NCBI GenBank assembly: GCA_014380825.1
Contig: JACMJD010000707.1
Location: forward strand, 1 to 8,711
DNA length: 8,711 nt
Source of the DNA: Phycisphaerae bacterium
Lineage (GTDB): Bacteria; Planctomycetota; Phycisphaerae; Tepidisphaerales; Tepidisphaeraceae
Direction: 5' to 3'
Made by a program: the position numbers and the translations under genes. Each line of letters begins with the position of its first letter. Within the stretch, counting starts at the first letter, position 1. Under the pieces are notes generated by a model, which did not search any database, was not told where the DNA came from, and saw only the letters and a list, made by a program, of their open reading frames with translations. This document shows, one piece after another, positions 6,189 to 8,711 of the stretch.

Positions 6189-6761
6189 ATGCGATTCGGA
6201 ATCCGCGAGCTGCTATTCGTCGGGCTGATGATCGGGCTGCTGGTCAGCACGTGGGTGTTCGTTTTCAAGAAAGCGACCGCGCGCCGCGAACAAAAGCTGG
6301 CAGATATCTCGCAGATGGACAAGGCGCTGACCAACTTGCACAAGGCGACCGCGGGCATCGATGACTTGAACCGCAAGATCAGCGAGCTGCAAAAGGCGAT
6401 CGACTTCTTCGCCAGCAAGCTGCCGCAGGCCAAGGAAATGGACAAGGTCCTGACCGAAGTCTCGCAAATGGCGGATGCCAATTCGCTGCAAAGCAAGACG
6501 GTGAAGAGCCTGAAGACCGAGCGCGGAAACAACTACAGCGAGCAGTCGATCCAGATGAGCCTTGCCGGAGATTTTAACGGGTTCTATTCGTTCCTGCTTC
6601 AGCTCGAAAAGCTGCCGCGCATCACGCGCGTGACGAACATGAATCTCCAGAAGATCAGCGACCGCGACGGCGAAATGCAGGCGTCGATGACCATGAGCAT
6701 CTTCTTTGAACCCGATGCCAGCGCCAACGGCGGCACGAACAAGATGGCCAGCTCGCGATGA
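6189..6761 (+). CDS. pilO: PilO-like inner-membrane protein of the type IV pilus alignment complex
   Basis: A 190-residue bitopic protein. A seven-residue cytoplasmic N-terminus leads into a membrane segment at about 8-26 (LLFVGLMIGLLVSTWVFVF). A coiled coil (about 30-75) and a periplasmic ferredoxin-like domain (about 80-175) follow. The domain contains the recognisable PilO region QSIQMSLAGDFNGFYSFLLQLEKLPRITRVTNMNLQK (119-155), the PilO strand-helix-strand core. The length matches the family (about 180-210). GAGGTG lies about 6 nt before ATG 6189, and the gene starts 52 nt after pilN. PilO normally heterodimerises with PilN and controls the alignment complex. The stop codon overlaps in-frame sequence of the next gene (ATGA at 6758-6761), showing tight coupling. 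Confidence 0.88.
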   Translation: MRFGIRELLFVGLMIGLLVSTWVFVFKKATARREQKLADISQMDKALTNLHKATAGIDDLNRKISELQKAIDFFASKLPQAKEMDKVLTEVSQMADANSLQSKTVKSLKTERGNNYSEQSIQMSLAGDFNGFYSFLLQLEKLPRITRVTNMNLQKISDRDGEMQASMTMSIFFEPDASANGGTNKMASSR

Positions 6762-6778
6762 AGATGAAGGAGCGGAGC

Positions 6779-7471
6779 ATGAGTTTCGAGAAAGAAAACC
6801 AAAACGGTGAGATGAACGGCGAAGCCGGCGCGGCCGATCCGTCGGTCGGATTCACTGACGGGAACGGCGGCGAAGGCGAAAGCAGTGAATTCGTCGTCCC
6901 CGATGAGAGCAAGCCCAAGCTCAGCCGCAGCACGCTCGTCATGTTCGGCGTGTTGGCGCTCGGCGCCGCCGGCGTGTGGGTGATGTATCAGCGCGTGGGC
7001 CCCGGCAAGGCGGTCGCAGCGCCAAGCAAGGAATCGGTCGAGGCGAAAAAGACGATCAACGCCTTCCTCGACGGCGGGGGCACGAACATCCGCAGCATGG
7101 AGACGATGCTGCGCAACACGGAAAAAGTCGTACAACAGTTCCTGACCTATCCGAGCATGACGCAAGTCCCGCTGAGCGACCTGCGGACGAACCCATTCCG
7201 CCTGCGCGCCCAGCGACCGGCGAACGAGCCGCTCGACGACGCGGCCGAGCGCCGCAAGCGAGAAGAAGAACGCCTCGCGATGCTCAAGAGCGTTCAATCG
7301 CTCCGCCTGCAATCAATCATGTACAGCGACACACGCAAAGCCTGCATGGTCAACGACACCATGTATCGCGAAGGCGACAAGGTGGACGCGTTCATCATTG
7401 AAAAAGTCACCGCCAACAGCGTGATCGTCAAAGGCGGCGTGTATCGGTTTGAGCTGCGAATGCAGCGTTAA
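6779..7471 (+). CDS. PilP/GspC-like bitopic membrane protein of the pilus operon
   Basis: A 230-residue protein placed where pilP lies in canonical pilMNOPQ operons. It has a Gly/Glu/Asn-rich cytoplasmic region (1-45), one membrane segment (about 51-70, STLVMFGVLALGAAGVWVMY), a linker and Arg/Glu-rich coiled stretch (about 150-172), then a C-terminal beta-domain. The end, LQSIMYSDTRKACMVNDTMYREGDKV followed by VTANSVIVKGGVYRFELRMQ, has the pattern of PilP and GspC homology-region proteins: a small hydrophobic strand, an 'ing..y..Gd.v' turn, and final strands. True proteobacterial PilP is a lipoprotein with a Cys lipobox; none is present, so this is a membrane-anchored analogue. ATG 6779 is chosen over ATG 6758 because a perfect AAGGAG (6767-6772) sits 6 nt before it. 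The role (link toward a secretin) is inferred from context and fold pattern. Confidence 0.7.
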   Translation: MSFEKENQNGEMNGEAGAADPSVGFTDGNGGEGESSEFVVPDESKPKLSRSTLVMFGVLALGAAGVWVMYQRVGPGKAVAAPSKESVEAKKTINAFLDGGGTNIRSMETMLRNTEKVVQQFLTYPSMTQVPLSDLRTNPFRLRAQRPANEPLDDAAERRKREEERLAMLKSVQSLRLQSIMYSDTRKACMVNDTMYREGDKVDAFIIEKVTANSVIVKGGVYRFELRMQR

Positions 7472-7475
7472 GGAG
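7470..7475 (+). promoter_or_regulatory. Orphaned AAGGAG Shine-Dalgarno, 72 nt upstream of the pilB ATG
   Basis: A perfect AAGGAG overlaps the stop codon of the PilP-like gene (TAA 7469-7471). The first ATG of the ATPase frame is at 7548, far beyond normal spacing. Between them lies the heptamer-repeat hairpin, which would bring the two ends close together if folded. A GTG at 7484 sits at ideal distance but opens only a 41-codon ORF in another frame, ending at 7609. Confidence 0.55.
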
Positions 7476-7476
7476 A

Positions 7477-7549
7477 GTTGCCAGTGATCAGTTGCCCGTT
7501 GCCAGCAAATGCGGCACTGACAACTGACAACTGGCAACTGGCAACTGAT
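7477..7549. repeat. CAACTGR heptamer repeats forming a hairpin over the pilB start codon
   Basis: Four tandem heptamers occupy 7521-7548: CAACTGA, CAACTGG, CAACTGG, CAACTGA. Complementary copies lie upstream in the left arm (GTTGCCAG at 7477-7484 and 7498-7505, CAGTTGCC at 7489-7496). The arm 7487-7505 pairs with 7531-7549 over 19 positions with one mismatch, around a 25-nt loop. The last heptamer's final A is the first base of ATG 7548. Heptanucleotide short tandem repeats (STRRs) are known from cyanobacteria; whether this family is the same kind is not testable here. Confidence 0.8.
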
Positions 7550-8711
7550 GCTAGGAAAACGTCCATCCACGCAGGCCGTGCTCGACCAGGAGCAGCGCGC
7601 GCTCGATGATTCGATTAGCGATGCGCAGCCCTTGTGGCAGCCTTCGGAAACGAAAGCGCGCAAGAACATCGAGACGCTTCTCCTCGAGCGGACGCACATC
7701 ACCGAAGAGCAGCTCGCCCAGGCGAAGAGCGTCCAATCGCAAACGCCTGGCAAGTCCATCGCTCAGATCCTGCTGACGATGAACGCCGCCAGCGAAGCGC
7801 AGATCCTCTCTGCGCTGGCGGAGACGCAAGGACTGACGTTTGAGACACCCGAGCGAGCGTCGGTCGATCCGAACGCGTTCGGCCTGTTGCCGCCCGAATA
7901 CATCCGCAAGCATTTTGTTCTGCCCGTTCGATTCATCGACGGCGTGCTCGTCGTCGCGATGAGCGATCCGACCAACATTTTCCTGCTCGACGAAGTGAAG
8001 CGCAAACTGCGCGGTCGAGCGGTGAAGGTCGTCGTCGCCACCAACGCCGACATCAACCGCGTCGTCGAATCCATGACCAGCCAGGCCGTCGACATGAAGG
8101 TCGACGAGATCATCAAGGACATGGCCGAAGACGACGTGCAGCTCGTGAAGGACATCGAGAAGGAAGACGACGTCACCGATCTGGCGAAGATGGGTAACGA
8201 ATCGCCCATCATTCGGTTCGTGAACTACCTGATTTTCGACGCCATCAAGCAAGGCGCCAGCGATATTCACATTGAGCCAAAGGAAAAGCAGCTCAAGATT
8301 CGTTATCGAATCGACGGCGTGCTGTTCGAAGCGATGAACCCGCCGCACAACATGCACGCGGCCATCGTGTCGCGCATGAAGATCATGGCAAACCTCGATA
8401 TCGCCGAGCGCCGCCTGCCGCAGGACGGGCGCATTCGCACGGTCGTACACGGTCGCAAGATCGACTTGCGCATGAGCACGCTTCCGACCGCGAACGGCGA
8501 AAAAGTCGTGATGCGAATTCTCGACAATCGCTCGATCAATGTCGCGCTGGAAGATCTCGGCTTCTCCGAAAACGCGCTGACGATCTGGAAGCGGCAGATC
8601 GAAGAACCGCACGGCATTCTGCTCGTCACCGGCCCGACCGGTTCGGGTAAGACGACGACGCTGTATTCAAGCCTGCGCTGCATGGACGGCAACAAGCTGA
8701 ACATCAGCACC
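7548..8711 (+). CDS. pilB: GspE/PilB-type secretion/pilus assembly ATPase, 3' truncated by the window edge
   Basis: 388 codons are visible and the frame is open to the window end. Residues about 39-175 form an N-terminal T2SSE_N/MshEN-like region with two helical repeats (KNIETLLLERTHITEEQLAQAK and GKSIAQILLTMNAASEAQIL) then LLPPEYIRKHFVLPVRF and LVVAMSDPTN. An acidic linker (about 180-215) follows. The N2 domain carries ESPIIRFVNYLIFDAIKQGASDIHIEP (218-244), IRYRIDGVL (251-259) and AERRLPQDGRI (286-296). Walker A is GPTGSGKTT (362-370). The window ends before the Asp box, Walker B and His box. This hexameric ATPase powers pilus or pseudopilus assembly; pilB is favoured over gspE because of the adjacent pilMNO. 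An in-frame TGA at 7518-7520 bounds the start, making ATG 7548 the first standard start; it has no Shine-Dalgarno because its leader is heptamer repeat. Confidence 0.92.
   Translation, partial: MLGKRPSTQAVLDQEQRALDDSISDAQPLWQPSETKARKNIETLLLERTHITEEQLAQAKSVQSQTPGKSIAQILLTMNAASEAQILSALAETQGLTFETPERASVDPNAFGLLPPEYIRKHFVLPVRFIDGVLVVAMSDPTNIFLLDEVKRKLRGRAVKVVVATNADINRVVESMTSQAVDMKVDEIIKDMAEDDVQLVKDIEKEDDVTDLAKMGNESPIIRFVNYLIFDAIKQGASDIHIEPKEKQLKIRYRIDGVLFEAMNPPHNMHAAIVSRMKIMANLDIAERRLPQDGRIRTVVHGRKIDLRMSTLPTANGEKVVMRILDNRSINVALEDLGFSENALTIWKRQIEEPHGILLVTGPTGSGKTTTLYSSLRCMDGNKLNIST

Noticed and set aside
7477..7549. CRISPR-like array at the pilP-pilB junction
   Set aside because: The units are contiguous 7-mers without spacers, so this is a short tandem repeat and not a CRISPR.
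7484..7609. A 41-codon GTG ORF with ideal AAGGAG spacing before pilB
   Set aside because: Most of it is translated heptamer repeat and pilB sequence out of frame, so it is unlikely as a functional protein. It is kept only as a possible regulatory alternative in the junction finding.
7551..8612. A 353-codon open frame on the minus strand opposite the ATPase gene
   Set aside because: It mirrors the codon structure of the GspE/PilB frame, which carries Walker A and other conserved motifs; the antisense product is His/Arg/Asp-rich and unrecognisable.

Overview
This is a GC-rich chromosomal segment, probably from a Planctomycetota bacterium and perhaps the class Phycisphaerae. That assignment rests on a PilM-N-O-(PilP-like)-GspE/PilB gene order, a free-standing FHA protein, Shine-Dalgarno sites of the GAGG/AAGGAG type, and abundant interspersed palindromes. 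It is an inference from style, because the window contains no rRNA or other marker.

Layout. Bases 1-98 hold a large two-part inverted repeat. A minus-strand HtrA/DegP-like serine protease with one PDZ domain follows (99-1166). It is divergent from a short HxlR-family regulator (1240-1572) whose upstream region carries an inverted GAAGTA/TACTTC pair. An FHA-domain protein lies on the minus strand (1649-2239), convergent with the regulator and divergent from hemW (2521-3747), a radical-SAM haem chaperone of the CPO-like family. After a 252-bp gap with a 13-bp tandem repeat and a dyad, a co-directional operon begins: pilM (4000-5367), pilN (5381-6136), pilO (6189-6761), a PilP-like membrane protein (6779-7471), and a GspE/PilB ATPase (7548 to the window edge, cut just after Walker A).

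How the genes work together. PilM, PilN, PilO and the PilP-like protein form the expected inner-membrane alignment platform of a type IV pilus (or related type II secretion) machine. PilM is a cytoplasmic actin-like ring protein that binds the PilN N-terminal peptide. PilN and PilO are single-pass membrane proteins with periplasmic ferredoxin-like domains. The PilP-like protein would link outward toward a secretin, which is not encoded here. The ATPase drives polymerisation from the cytoplasm.

The most interesting signals are structural. (1) A block of about 206 nt inside pilM (4795-5000) is a chain of hairpins read through in frame as a low-complexity linker. Two 25-nt palindromic copies in it differ by one compensatory base pair. 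(2) The pilP-pilB junction is filled by heptamer (CAACTGR) repeats forming a 19-bp hairpin that swallows two bases of the pilB start codon, while a perfect AAGGAG is stranded 72 nt upstream. (3) The HtrA-like protease has no room for a signal peptide. I see no CRISPR array, tRNA, rRNA, insertion sequence or defence system, and most of the protein content is ordinary.
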